The position numbers were made by a program, and so were the translations under genes. 64,000 bases of DNA, taken from the NCBI RefSeq assembly GCF_002087295.1, contig NZ_MWVI01000074.1:1-64000 (forward strand). The letters are read 5' to 3'. This document shows, one piece after another, positions 1 through 9,476 of the stretch; within the stretch, counting starts at the first letter, position 1; each line of letters opens with the position of its first letter. Under the pieces are notes generated by a model. That model saw only the letters and a list, made by a program, of their open reading frames with translations, was not told where the DNA came from and ran no database searches. Source of the stretch: Vreelandella lionensis. Lineage in GTDB: Bacteria > Pseudomonadota > Gammaproteobacteria > Pseudomonadales > Halomonadaceae.

Positions 1-32
1 CAAATCCACGTGAAGTGACGAAGAACCATTTT

Positions 33-479
33 TTATGTATTGGGTTTTGTCCCACACCCCCGCTCGCTGCAGGTGGGTTGGTGGTCGTAGAGGGTTTGAA
101 TAATCTGGCAGTCGGCGGTTTTACCGCCCCGGCACTGATGAACCACTTGGCGCAGCTCGTCGGCTAGCGCCTGAAGCTTGGCAATACGCTCTTCTAGGTG
201 CTCTAAATGGCGGCTGGCGATCTCATCGGCGGCGCTGCAGTCGGTATCTGGGTGGTCGGAAAGCTCGAGCAATTCCTGAATATTGTGTAGGTCTAGCCCT
301 AGGCTGCGGCCATGGCGAATAAACCCAATGCGTTCCAGCGCGGCCTGACTATACAGCCGGTAGCCTTGCTCCCCACGTTTGGGTGGTGGCAATAGGCCCA
401 GCTTTTCATAGTGGCGAATACTCTCTGGTGAGCAGCCTGTGCGGGCAGCAACATCTCCAATGCGGTAATACGTACTCAT
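33..479 (-). CDS. MerR-family metal-responsive regulator (CadR/PbrR/ZntR type)
   Basis: This 148-residue protein is a DNA-binding activator of the MerR family. The N-terminal winged helix-turn-helix (about residues 5-70, with YYRIGDVAARTG and SIRHYEKLGLL) is typical. A long dimerisation helix follows (about 82-112). Cysteines at about 81, 116 and 124 (the last two in QCRGGKTADC) sit where the CadR/PbrR/ZntR group binds divalent metal, so Cd, Pb or Zn sensing is likely. A further Cys pair lies at the C-terminus (CSERGC). The gene is divergent from a metal-efflux permease and the shared gap holds a MerR-type operator. The exact metal cannot be read from sequence. Confidence 0.85.
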   Translation of the reverse strand: MSTYYRIGDVAARTGCSPESIRHYEKLGLLPPPKRGEQGYRLYSQAALERIGFIRHGRSLGLDLHNIQELLELSDHPDTDCSAADEIASRHLEHLEERIAKLQALADELRQVVHQCRGGKTADCQIIQTLYDHQPTCSERGCGTKPNT

Positions 480-483
480 CGGC

Positions 484-514
484 TTGCCCCTGCAACGATT
501 ACAGGGTTTAAGCT
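484..514 (+). promoter_or_regulatory. MerR-type operator/promoter with 19-bp spacer
   Basis: TTGCCC (484-489) and TAAGCT (509-514) are separated by 19 bp, the over-long spacer typical of MerR-activated promoters. The spacer contains the perfect inverted repeat CCCTG (488-492) and CAGGG (502-506) with 9 bp between. It points toward the permease at 551 and lies in the gap shared with the divergent regulator. Promoter activity is inferred. Confidence 0.7.
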
Positions 515-550
515 AGTCCTCATTCCCACCGTGAACAAGTAGGTGATGAG

Positions 551-1574
551 ATGACGCTGATAACCGAGCTGCTACAAATTGCCTTAACGGCGGCCCCGTG
601 GCTGCTGTTTGGGGCTAGTGATTGCCGGGCTGATTAAGGCGTGGTTGCCAGAACGCTTACTGCAGCGTTGGATGGGTGGTCGCGGCCTGGGTAGCATTGT
701 GAGGGCGGCAGTGATTGGGATGCCGCTGCCACTGTGTTCCTGCGGGGCGATTCCTACCGCGATTGCGCTGCACCGGGGCGGTGCGGGGCGCGGGCCGACT
801 ACCTCGTTCTTAATTAGCACCCCAGGCGTGGGTGTGGACTCGATTCTGCTGACCAGCGTGCTGCTTGGCCCGCTGATGGCGGTGGTGCGCGTTGTGGGCG
901 CATTGGTGACGGCCATTGTGACGGGCTTACTGGTGGGCTTTACCCGCGAAGCAGAGGCGGTTGAGCCTGTTGCTAAGAGCGGCTGCTGTTCGCCGCATGG
1001 CTGCCATGACCCCCACGCCGAAACCGGCGAACCTAGCGGTTTGAAAGCGGGGCTGCGTTATGCGTTTAACGATCTGTTGGATGACATCAGCGCGTGGATG
1101 TTTGCCGGGTTACTACTGGCTGGGGTGCTGATCACACTGGTGCCGCCAGATACCTTGGCACAATATTCAGGCGGTCTTTGGGCGTTGCTGCTGATGGCGG
1201 TGGTAGGTATTCCGCTCTACATATGTGCGGCTGCCGCCACGCCTGTGGCCGCTGGGCTACTATTAGCCGGTATCTCACCAGGAATGGCGCTGGTGTTCTT
1301 GCTGGCGGGGCCGATTTCCAGCCTTGCCACCCTCGCCATTCTGCGCCGCGAGCTGGGTAACTCAGCATTGGCGGTTTACTTGGCTAGCGTGCTGGTAGTG
1401 ACCGTACTGGTAGGTTGGCTGTTTGATGTGGCCGTTGGCATGGCCGGCTGGAACCCGGTGGAGCAGGCCAGCCAAGTGCAAGAGCTGCTGCCCCACTGGT
1501 TAGAGTGGTTGGCTTTGGCGATGTTGGCTATGGTGGCTATCCGGCCGGTGCGTCGCCGTTTACTGGGCTTTTAA
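551..1574 (+). CDS. SO_0444-type Cu/Zn efflux permease (ArsP/DUF318 superfamily), frameshifted near start
   Basis: This is a multi-spanning inner-membrane permease of about 340 residues when repaired. The CSCG motif near the N-terminus and a Cys/His-rich cytoplasmic loop (SGCCSPHGCHDPH) in mid-protein point to heavy-metal efflux. The gene starts at ATG 551 behind AGGTGA and reads normally for 20 codons. One extra G in the run 611-614 then throws the frame; from 612 on the other frame gives a full-length match to the family. Either the extra G is a sequence error or the gene is inactive. The MerR-like gene and operator upstream fit metal-induced expression. Specificity for copper or zinc is inferred from family and context. 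Confidence 0.75.
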
Positions 1575-1599
1575 CCGATAATGAGCTTTTAACCGAGGC

Positions 1600-2976
1600 T
1601 TAGCGGGTGTCTTTGTAAATACGCCCGCCTTTCATAATCATGCGCAGGTTCTGCTCTGGGTCGTGCAGAAAATCCAGATTGCGGCTGGGGTCGCCGTCTA
1701 CCAGCAGTAGGTCTGCCCAGGCACCGGGTTCGATCTTGCCTAGCGTGCCGGGGTAGGGGTTGCGCGGGCCGGAGAGCGCTAGTAGTTCGCCGTTACGCCC
1801 GGTGGCCATAGCAAGCACGGTGAGCGGGTCGTAGAAGCGGGTGAGTTTGGCGAGCTGGCGCAGCTGGTTGGGCGTATTTTGTGGGTTAAACAGAATATCG
1901 GTGCCCCAGGCGGTTTTAATATCGAAGCGCTTAGCGAGTTCATAGGCGCGCACGGTGCCTTCTGCTACTTGCCGCTGAGATTCGCGACGGGCGGCATCGG
2001 GGTAAACGTTGGCGTCCTCATCCTGCAAAAATGGCTGCAGGCTCCACGAGGCGCCTTCGCCCGCCATCATGCGGGCGGCTTCTTCATCGGCCAGCTGGCC
2101 GTGTTCGATGGATTTCACACCCGCCCTCAGCGCCCGCTGTATGCCCCTTGGGGTGTACACATGCACCATCACATAGGTGCCCCAGTCGTCGGCAGCCTCT
2201 ACCGCCGCCCGTAGTTCGCGCTCGGTAAACTGGGTGCTGTCGAGTGGGTCGTACAGCGAGGCAACGCCGCCACCGGCCATTAGTTTGATTTGTGAAGCGC
2301 CTAACATGAGCTGCTGACGGGTGCGTCTCAGTACTTCATCCTCCCCATCGGCAATCGCGGCTACCCCTTGGCGCTCCTGCTCGCTGAGCGGGGTGTTCGT
2401 GCTCCGTGGAATCTCGTGGCGCATACGGAAATCGCCATGCCCTGAGGTTTGAGAAATCATCGCCCCGGCGGGAAAGATGCGCGGGCCATCCACAATGCCT
2501 TCGTTAATGGCGCGTTGCTGCGCGAACGAGGGCCCGCCCACATCCCGTACTGTCGTTACACCCCGCATCAGCGTGCGCTTAGCTTCTTGAGCCGCCACCA
2601 GGTGAATGTAGCCCACATCAGCTGTCATGGCGGTGGTTTGGGTAATGGCCGCCAGCGTGGTGTGCCAGTGGGCGTCGATAAGCCCTGGCATTAATACGCG
2701 GCCGCCGCAGTCGACCACCTCTGCCCCTTCGGCAGCGGCATCAGCGGGCAGTAAGGAGTGAATACGGCCCTCTTCGATACGTACCGAAACGCCGCTTTGC
2801 AGGGCACTGCCACTGCCATCAAACAGCTGTAGGTTGGTTAGCAGCAGCGGGCCGTTGGTTTGGCGGGGCTGCGCACTCACCACCGAGGGCACGCTGAGCC
2901 CGGCAAACATCGCCATCAACGCAGCGGTGCCGCCCAGCACTTGGCGGCGCGTGAGGTCGGCCATAAACCCGTTCAT
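1600..2976 (-). CDS. Exported amidohydrolase (imidazolonepropionase-like metal-dependent hydrolase)
   Basis: The N-terminus has a twin-arginine-like export signal (TRRQVLGG followed by a hydrophobic stretch ending at VSAQ), so the enzyme is probably periplasmic. The metal-binding HxH (DAHWHT), the later histidines (VMVHVYTP, SIEHG) and the Asp in AWGTDI outline the TIM-barrel amidohydrolase site. Related proteins act on cyclic amides or prolidase-type substrates, but the substrate here is unknown. The frame is open 43 codons further upstream. I place the start at M(2976) or M(2964) because the signal peptide begins there; neither has a strong ribosome site. It is followed by a G-rich gap. Confidence 0.7.
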   Translation of the reverse strand: MNGFMADLTRRQVLGGTAALMAMFAGLSVPSVVSAQPRQTNGPLLLTNLQLFDGSGSALQSGVSVRIEEGRIHSLLPADAAAEGAEVVDCGGRVLMPGLIDAHWHTTLAAITQTTAMTADVGYIHLVAAQEAKRTLMRGVTTVRDVGGPSFAQQRAINEGIVDGPRIFPAGAMISQTSGHGDFRMRHEIPRSTNTPLSEQERQGVAAIADGEDEVLRRTRQQLMLGASQIKLMAGGGVASLYDPLDSTQFTERELRAAVEAADDWGTYVMVHVYTPRGIQRALRAGVKSIEHGQLADEEAARMMAGEGASWSLQPFLQDEDANVYPDAARRESQRQVAEGTVRAYELAKRFDIKTAWGTDILFNPQNTPNQLRQLAKLTRFYDPLTVLAMATGRNGELLALSGPRNPYPGTLGKIEPGAWADLLLVDGDPSRNLDFLHDPEQNLRMIMKGGRIYKDTR

Positions 2977-3239
2977 GAAATTGCTGAAGCATAGGTGAAC
3001 CGCAGTAGCAGGCACCGTGCCCATGCGTATGGTGGGCGTGAAACAGCGGAGCGTGAAGCGCATTGGCAGCGGGCATAGGCGGTCTCTTATCAGCGAGGTG
3101 AGCATTAAGGCGCTAAGCGCCGCGTAGCGATAGCACTTAATAAACTATAGTGAGTGCCGCTAAGCAAGTGCGGGATGGGGAGGCAGTGTGGGGGTGGGCA
3201 GGTGAGGAGGGAGGGGGTGGCAGGCCACCCGCCGAGGGC

Positions 3240-4543
3240 TTATGGACTATCCGGCGTCACCCGCCAAATAACGTTAGATAGGTCGTCGGCAATGATCAGC
3301 GCGCCGTCGGGGTCGACGGTGACACCTACCGGGCGGCCACGGGCGCGACCATCATCGGTGAGAAAGCCTGAAACAAAATCGATGGGGTCGCCGCTGGGCT
3401 GGCCGTTTCGGAACGGCACAAACACGACTTTGTAGCCTACCGGGTCGGCGCGGTTCCAACTGCCGTGTTCGCCGATAAACACCCCTTCAGCGAACTCATC
3501 GCCCATTTCGGGGATAGAAAAGGCGAGGCCTAGCGGTGCCACATGGGAACCCAAGGCGTAATCCGGCGCGATGGCGCTCTCGACTTTCTCCGGGTGGCGG
3601 GGCTGAACGCGGTGGTCTACGTGTTGGCCCCAGTAGCTGTAAGGCCAGCCGTAAAAGCCGCCCTCCTGCACGGTGGTGAGGTAATCGGGAACGAGGTCAG
3701 GGCCTAGCTCGTCGCGCTCGTTGACGACCGTCCATAGCTGCTCGGTGCCGGGCTGAATCGCCATAGCGGTGGGGTTACGCAGGCCGGTGGCGTAGGGGCG
3801 GTGCATGCCGGTGTTAGGGTCGATCTGCCAAATTTCCGCCCGATTAACCTCTGCCTCCATACCACGCTCGGTGATGTTGCTGTTGGAGCCAATCCCCACA
3901 TAGAGAAACTGCCCATCGGCACTGGCGGCCATCGCTTTGGTCCAGTGGTGGTTGATCTCGGCGGGGAGGTGGGTAATTACCTCCGGTGGCTCGCTGGCTT
4001 GGGTTTGGCCCTCTTCGTAGTCAAAACGCACCAGGGCATCTTGGTTGGCCACGTAGAGGTTGTTATCCACCAGCGCGAGGCCGTAAGGGGCGTTGAGGTC
4101 GTCGGAAAGGTGGTTTGCTCTTCATAGCGACCGTCGCCGTCGGCATCGCGCAGCAGAGTCAGGCGATTACCGCTCTGCACCGAGGTGGTGCCCTGGGATT
4201 TAATCAGCCCGGCAATAAAGTCCTTCGGTTTGAGCTGCGGCGCGCTGCCGCCACTGCCTTCTGCCACCAAAATATCGCCGTTGGGCAGGACCAAAGTTTG
4301 GCGAGGGATCTGCAGGTCGGTGGCAATGGCGGTAATCGTGTAGCCCTCCGGCACGCTGGGTAGGGGGTCGCCCCACTCGGCGGGTTCGGGCACGCTCATA
4401 TCCGGCAGCAGGCCACGGGAAGGCTCGGGCAGCGTGGGGTTGGGGCCGGAGCGCGTTATTTCTTGGGCGCTGGCGCTGCCTGCCGCCAATAGCAGGCAGA
4501 GCGGCGCGGCGTAAAGGCGAGGGTGTTTGATGCCATCCTTCAT
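3240..4543 (-). CDS. Sorbosone dehydrogenase-family PQQ-type beta-propeller protein, one frameshift
   Basis: The protein has a signal peptide (LLLAAGSASAQ) and a six-bladed quinoprotein propeller of the L-sorbosone/soluble glucose dehydrogenase family, with blade landmarks LPNGDILVAEG, LRDADGDGRYEE, GLRNPTAMA, VGIGSNSN and FIGEHGSWNR. It is probably a periplasmic sugar-oxidising enzyme needing PQQ. The start at 4543 follows GGAGG and overlaps the stop of the DUF2231 gene by ATGA, so the two are translationally coupled. One base is missing at the A run 4106-4108 (TTTT to TTT in the coding strand). The N-terminal third and the rest are therefore in different frames; repaired length is about 434 residues. 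Confidence 0.75.
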
Positions 4544-4968
4544 GGTTTGCCTCCGTGGCCGAAGCGGGAAAAACCGACCCAAACGGCGGTGCCCGCAAAG
4601 ATGGTGACCACCAGGGAGAGCGCAAAACCAATCGGCATCATGCCCCAGGCATCCCGTGCGTGTATCAGGGCGTTCACAAAGCCGAGTACCCAGGTCAGTA
4701 GCAGTAGCGCTGGGTAGATCAGCAGCATAATGCTGCGCGGTTGGGCACGGAAGTAGCTAATCAGCGCGCTAATCAGCGCTAGCCGGGCAAACACTAGCCC
4801 GCCTGCGTTGAGCCAGGAGGCGAAGGTCGCCCACTGTATTTGGTAGCTGTTGGAGTAGGCGTAGTCGCTGAGCGTTGCGCCTAGAAACAGCGGTAGGCAC
4901 CCCACCAGAAAAACCGCATGGAAGAGGGGCAGTCCACGTTGATAGGTATGCGTGTGGGTGGCTGTCAC
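4540..4968 (-). CDS. DUF2231-type four-helix membrane protein
   Basis: This small membrane protein of about 142 residues has four hydrophobic helices. The GTG start at 4968 is preferred because AAGGAG lies six bases upstream; the longer frame to 5040 has no such site. Proteins of this kind are commonly encoded beside sorbosone-type PQQ dehydrogenases, and here the stop overlaps the dehydrogenase start by four bases. A role in passing electrons from the quinoprotein to the membrane is possible but not shown: there is no clear haem ligand set. Confidence 0.6.
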   Translation of the reverse strand: MTATHTHTYQRGLPLFHAVFLVGCLPLFLGATLSDYAYSNSYQIQWATFASWLNAGGLVFARLALISALISYFRAQPRSIMLLIYPALLLLTWVLGFVNALIHARDAWGMMPIGFALSLVVTIFAGTAVWVGFSRFGHGGKP

Positions 4969-5118
4969 GGCATGCTCCTTATGCTGATCTAGCGAATGGC
5001 CATGCTTGGCTAATGGGATGATGTGCGTTCCGCCAAGCAACGGCCTCCTGTGTTGCCTACCCAGTGGAGGTCAGTGGCCGAGTTTTACCCAAAGCGAAGC
5101 AAGCGGCGCTTAGCGTTC

Positions 5119-6025
5119 TCACGGGCCGTGGGCATACTGCGCGGGGAGCCGCTCGGCTAAAAAATCCATGAACAGCCGTGTACGCTGAGACAGGGTGGCT
5201 TGCCGGTAGTAAACCGCGTTAATCGGCTGCGTGACGAGCTCGGTGTGGTCGGGCAGTACCTCTACCAAGGTGCGGTTTTGCCGGGGCGCGCGGGTCATGA
5301 AGTCCGCCAAACACACGATTCCTTCACCCTTGAGTGCGAGCTCCAGCAGCGTGCTGCCGCTGGAGGCAGCGAGGGTGGGCGTGATATGTAAGCGCTTACC
5401 ATCGGCGCAGATCAGCGGCCAGTGGTTCAAGTGGTCGAGCTGGCTAAAACCGAGCAGGCTATGGCGGCAAAGCTCCTCTACCTGCTGCGGCGTGCCGTGG
5501 CGGGCTAAATAGGCGGGGCTAGCCAGCACCCGCAGTGCGCTATGGCCAAGGGGGCGGGCGTGAAGGGAGGAGTCCTCCAATGCGCCAATGCGAATGGCTA
5601 GATCTACCCGCTGCTCCAGCAAATCCACAAAGCGGTCATGGGTATCCAGCTCTAGGGTAATGCCAGGGTAGCGGGCGCGGAATTCGCCAATCACCGGCAC
5701 AATCACGAACTGCATAAAACTGGGAGCGGCGTTAACCCGCAGCCGACCCTGGGGCTGGTCGTGACGGTCGAGCAGGGCCTCTTCGGCCTCTTCCACGGCG
5801 GCGATGATGCAGCGGCAGTGGGCTAGAAAGGTGTCCCCCTCTTCGGTCAGTTCCAAACGGCGGGTCGGGCGGCGCAGCAGCGTCGTGCCGAGCTTCTGCT
5901 CCAGGCGGTTCAGCGCACGGCTGACGCCGGAAACGGTAATGCCCAACCGCTCGGCGGCGGCGGTGATCGAGCCGCAATCCACGACGGGAAATAAACGCTT
6001 GCTGCTCTTCCAAGGTGCTTTTCAT
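5119..6025 (-). CDS. LysR-family regulator, frameshift after codon 12
   Basis: This is a LysR transcription factor of about 301 residues, with an N-terminal winged HTH (DCGSITAAAERLGITVSGVS) and a periplasmic-binding-like effector domain (DLAIRIGAL). The natural start is ATG 6025 (MKSTLEEQQAF). An extra A in the run 5989-5991 then separates the first 12 codons from the rest. It is transcribed away from mdaB with a 170-bp gap, the usual arrangement of a LysR regulator and its target quinone or flavin oxidoreductase, so mdaB is the likely target. Confidence 0.8.
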
Positions 6026-6195
6026 AGGTGGCTTGGGGGTGCGCCATGACTAAACAATTATTGATATTAGCGCAAAAGTATCTTGCCGACTCCTTGGTTT
6101 TTCTCGGCTGCTTTGCACTGCACAATAGCCGCCACTTAATGCCCTGCCCACCCTTGATAAGCGGGGCGGTCACGATAGACGGTGCGGTTTAAGCA

Positions 6196-6774
6196 ATGAA
6201 GATACTGTTGATCAATGGTGGTAAGGCGTTTGCCCACTCTGGCGGTGAACTCAACAATACCCTGCATGCCGTGGCGGTGGATACGCTGAAAGAGCTAGGC
6301 CATGAAGTGCGCGAAACGGTTATCGAGCAGGGCTATGAGGTTGCCACCGAAGTGCAAAACTTCCTCTGGGCGGACAGCATTGTGTATCAAATGCCCGGCT
6401 GGTGGATGGGCACCCCCTGGACCGTAAAGCGCTACATTGATGAAGTCTTCACTGAAGGTCATGGCTCTCTGTACGCCAGCGATGGCCGCTCTCGCCAAGA
6501 CCCGACCAAGCAGTATGGCAGCGGTGGCTTACTGCAAGGCCGCCATTACATGCTGTCGCTGACCTGGAACGCGCCGATTGAAGCGTTCGACGAGCCGGAT
6601 AACTTCTTTGAAGGCCGTGGGGTGGATGGCGTTTACTTCCCGTTCCACAAGTCTCAGGAGTTTATTGGCCTTGCGGCTCAGCCGACCTTTATTGCCAATG
6701 ATGTGATGAAGGTGCCGAATGTAGAGCGTGATAAAGCCGCTTACCGTACACACCTGCGCCGTGTGTTTGGTTAA
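6196..6774 (+). CDS. mdaB: NAD(P)H-dependent quinone/flavodoxin-fold oxidoreductase MdaB
   Basis: This 192-residue cytoplasmic flavodoxin-fold enzyme of the MdaB/Kef-associated family performs two-electron reduction of quinones and protects against redox-cycling compounds. The FMN-loop start (MKILLINGGKAFAHSGGEL), the PGWWMGTPWTVKRYIDEV segment and GGLLQGRHYMLSLTWNAP are diagnostic. The length fits the family. It is divergent from a LysR regulator and is followed by a strong terminator. Confidence 0.9.
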   Translation: MKILLINGGKAFAHSGGELNNTLHAVAVDTLKELGHEVRETVIEQGYEVATEVQNFLWADSIVYQMPGWWMGTPWTVKRYIDEVFTEGHGSLYASDGRSRQDPTKQYGSGGLLQGRHYMLSLTWNAPIEAFDEPDNFFEGRGVDGVYFPFHKSQEFIGLAAQPTFIANDVMKVPNVERDKAAYRTHLRRVFG

Positions 6775-6795
6775 TTCGCCACGCTGCTAAAGCAT

Positions 6796-7131
6796 TCACA
6801 CACGCATCAACACAAGCGCCCACCGACGTCGGTGGGCGTTTTTTTGTGCCACGCTTAGCGCTCTCGGCTCAGGCTTTACACGGTGAATGAGCCGGTAGAC
6901 GCAGGCAGAAAGATACGCCCTGATTTTTTCAAGTGAGGCGGAAGCCATGGCATCCACTCGCCGAAACAGCGCTTTTACCCGGGCGGAAAGCTCTGCCACG
7001 CTGAATGGCTTCGTGAGATAGTTGTCTGCTTCCATTTCCAGCCTCAGCACTCTGTCCAGCTCGGCCACGTGCATACGAACCAGCTCGCCGATACCTGGGT
7101 TGTCCTCGATGATCAGTACGTTTCGCGTCAT
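6796..7131 (-). pseudogene. OmpR-type response regulator remnant with the receiver core deleted
   Basis: The first 25 residues ([18 protein letters not shown]) are the start of a receiver domain with its acidic pair. The sequence then jumps to the end of the same domain ([19 protein letters not shown], with the conserved Lys). About 60 residues are missing, including the phospho-accepting Asp. After the receiver end the frame runs into non-homologous sequence and the mdaB terminator, with no DNA-binding domain. It is therefore a relic that cannot signal. It lies 25 bases downstream of a Met-rich peptide gene on the same strand, a pairing that suggests an ancestral metal-response locus. Confidence 0.75.
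6817..6845 (+). terminator. Intrinsic terminator of mdaB
   Basis: An 11-bp perfect stem (CGCCCACCGAC / GTCGGTGGGCG) is followed directly by a run of seven T. It lies 42 bases after the mdaB stop and inside the 3' tail of the decayed regulator reading the other way. Confidence 0.9.
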
Positions 7132-7156
7132 AGCTTCCTGGCTCTCGAAAGGGGCG

Positions 7157-7348
7157 TTACTCTTTCATGCTGTCGGTGGAGTCCATGTGATCGCTCTCCA
7201 TGCTCATGTCGTCCATGGAGTGGCTCATGCCATCGGATTGCATATTGTCTTGCATCATGCCGCCATCGTTTTTCATCTCTTCTGCATGGCTGACCATTGC
7301 CATCAGGCTGAATAGGCATAATGCTGCCAGAGTAGTGAACTTGTTCAT
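7157..7348 (-). CDS. Small secreted Met/Asp/His-rich peptide (MXKDX-like)
   Basis: The 63-residue product has a clear signal peptide ([18 protein letters not shown], cut near SHA-EE). The mature part of about 40 residues is very rich in Met, Asp, Ser and His (for example [18 protein letters not shown]). Such Met/His/Asp clusters occur in periplasmic copper-binding peptides and in the pentapeptide MXKDX-repeat family; metal binding is inferred. The start at 7348 follows GGAGA by nine bases. No terminator separates it from the response-regulator remnant downstream. Confidence 0.65.
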   Translation of the reverse strand: MNKFTTLAALCLFSLMAMVSHAEEMKNDGGMMQDNMQSDGMSHSMDDMSMESDHMDSTDSMKE

Positions 7349-7536
7349 GTGCTTAACTCTCCGAGAGAAGACCTGCCGGGTTGGTAGGCTCACTGTTAGT
7401 CTCGGAGTTCCTCGTCACGGGAACATCACAGGGTGTTAAAGAGTTTATCTCGCAAGTTTAACGAATGTATAACGCAGCGCTGCGAATACCGGTAGATACA
7501 ACGACTGTGCATAAAAACTGTGCATAAGGAACCTCT

Positions 7537-8511
7537 GTGACCACGAACCGCCGTGAACTCGTCTCGCTGATTGAGCAAGGGGCGATGGCCCCTGAGCAGG
7601 TAGCCAAGGCCGTGAGCGTGGCAGGCCTGCATCCTGCGCCTCACGCCTGGGCGGCACTGCTCGATAGGCTGCTGCTGTGGCTAGGCGGCTTAGCACTGGC
7701 CTTTGCGGTGCTGTTTTTCGTGGCGTACCACTGGGTGGCGATGGGCCACTGGCTGCGCTTTGGCTTGGTGCAAGCGGCGCTATTGGTGGCCATTGGGGCA
7801 GCGGTTTGGTGGCCAGCCAGCCGCCGGGTGGTTCAGGTCGCGCTGACCGCTGCCTTTGTGCTGCTGGGCGTTCTGCTGGCGCTAGTAGGGCAGGTATACC
7901 AAACCGGCGCAGACCCGTGGCAGCTCTTTTTCGCCTGGGCCCTCTTGGGGCTGCCGTGGGTATGGGCGGCGCGTTTTAGCCCGCTTTGGCTGGTATGGCT
8001 GGGCGTGGGGAATCTGGCGATTTGGCTGCATGCCAGCGTATGGGGCTGGGGAGTGAATGGCCGCTTTCTCGCCGGGGAGTCGGGCTTATGGGGGCTTTGG
8101 GCAGCCAACGTAGCGGCGCAAGCAGTGTGGGAGTGGGGCGCCCAGCGACGAGGCTGGCCAGGGCGCTGGGCAATACGCACGCTGGCGCTGGGCAGTGGCC
8201 TACCCATCACGCTGCTCATGATGAGTTGGGTGGCTGGGTTCACCTTTGGCGTCACGCCAAGCGCGTTGCTTTACCCCGTTTGGTTGGCTGCGCTTTATGG
8301 CGTTTACCGTTGGTGGCGGTTGGATCTGTTTATGCTGGCCGGTGGCTGCGTATCGGTTATCGCCGTGCTGACGCTTTGTATGGCTCGCATGGTGATGTGG
8401 GAGGGGCAAGGCGATCCAGGCGGACTGCTGATCGTTGCCGTGACGGTATTTGCGCTAGGAGCGGCAGCCGTAGCGTGGCTAAAACGCCTACAGCGTGAGG
8501 CTATCCAATGA
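7537..8511 (+). CDS. DUF2157 membrane protein
   Basis: This protein of about 324 residues has a short soluble N-terminus (ELVSLIEQGAMAPEQVAKAV) followed by about eight to ten hydrophobic helices, as in DUF2157 proteins of unknown function. It starts at GTG 7537 and its stop overlaps the ATG of the next gene (ATGA at 8508-8511). It is the first gene of a three-gene membrane operon with DUF4401 and GDYXXLXY proteins, a combination often conserved together in proteobacteria. No catalytic motif is visible. Confidence 0.8.
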   Translation: MTTNRRELVSLIEQGAMAPEQVAKAVSVAGLHPAPHAWAALLDRLLLWLGGLALAFAVLFFVAYHWVAMGHWLRFGLVQAALLVAIGAAVWWPASRRVVQVALTAAFVLLGVLLALVGQVYQTGADPWQLFFAWALLGLPWVWAARFSPLWLVWLGVGNLAIWLHASVWGWGVNGRFLAGESGLWGLWAANVAAQAVWEWGAQRRGWPGRWAIRTLALGSGLPITLLMMSWVAGFTFGVTPSALLYPVWLAALYGVYRWWRLDLFMLAGGCVSVIAVLTLCMARMVMWEGQGDPGGLLIVAVTVFALGAAAVAWLKRLQREAIQ

Positions 8512-9476
8512 GCCAACAATATTCACCGTTGAAGCAAGCACTCGCGCAAGCGGGAGTGGTTCTGAATGAGCGGGCCACTGCCACGCATTCTATGCCCTGG
8601 TTCGTGCGCGGCGTTCAAGCGCTATCGGGCTGGCTGGCCGCGCTGTTTTTGTTGGGGTTTATCGCCACCGGCGTAGTGTGGGTGCTGGAAAGCCCGCTCG
8701 CGGCACTCCTGGTCGGCGGATTGATGGTACTAGGCGCGTATGCGCTGCTGCGACGCTCACCCGGCAGCGATGTGATGGAGCATATGGCGCTTGCGTTTAG
8801 CTTGGTGGGGCAGCTGTTGATCGCGTGGCCGCTAGCGGATGCGCTTAGCTTTTCTGTGGGCTTGGGCTGGGCACTGGTGATCATGCAAATGGCCGTGGCA
8901 TGGGGGATGCCAAGTCGCCTTCACCGCTTTGTGGCCGTCGTGTTGGCGTGCCTTGCTTTGGAGTTTTCGCTTGCCGCCAGTGGGTTGACGCAGGTGGCGA
9001 GTGGCTTTGTGGTATTAGCGCTGGTGGGGCTGTGGTTGAACGAGTTGCGCTGGCCGGAGCGCCTGAGTGATATGCATGCCTGGGGCGTGGGCCTGTTAGT
9101 GGGCGTGCTTATGCTGCAAGGCGTTGCCCATGCGGGGCAGGCGCTATGGTTAGGCCACTTTGTGGAAATTGATGCGATTTCCCCGATGCTCAGCCGCAGC
9201 ATCAGCACGGCGTTGGCAGGCGTGGCGCTGTTATGGGTGGTACATACGGCGCTGAGCCGCCACTCGACCTCAAGCAGTATGAGGTGGGCGGCGTATGGTG
9301 CTGCCTTGCTGGTGGCGGTGCTCTCTTATTTTGCGCCTGGGCTGAGTAGCGGCATCGCGGTGCTGCTGCTGGGCGTTGCGATTAGCCATCGGGTGTTAAT
9401 GGCCAGCGGCATACTTCTTCTACTAGCGGCGGTCAGCGCCTATTTCTACTGGTTAGATATCTCGCTACTTCATTAG
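8508..9476 (+). CDS. DUF4401 membrane protein
   Basis: The 322-residue protein has about ten hydrophobic helices after a short polar start. It matches the DUF4401 type by length, helix pattern and position between DUF2157 and GDYXXLXY genes. Translation is coupled to the upstream gene by a four-base overlap. The function is unknown. Because it is fully membrane-embedded and co-translated with DUF2157, the two probably form a complex; this is inference. Confidence 0.8.
   Translation: MSQQYSPLKQALAQAGVVLNERATATHSMPWFVRGVQALSGWLAALFLLGFIATGVVWVLESPLAALLVGGLMVLGAYALLRRSPGSDVMEHMALAFSLVGQLLIAWPLADALSFSVGLGWALVIMQMAVAWGMPSRLHRFVAVVLACLALEFSLAASGLTQVASGFVVLALVGLWLNELRWPERLSDMHAWGVGLLVGVLMLQGVAHAGQALWLGHFVEIDAISPMLSRSISTALAGVALLWVVHTALSRHSTSSSMRWAAYGAALLVAVLSYFAPGLSSGIAVLLLGVAISHRVLMASGILLLLAAVSAYFYWLDISLLH

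Noticed and set aside
611-614. Programmed frameshift in the metal permease
   Set aside because: There is no slippery heptamer with downstream structure, and the same kind of break recurs in many unrelated genes, so a local error or mutation is simpler.
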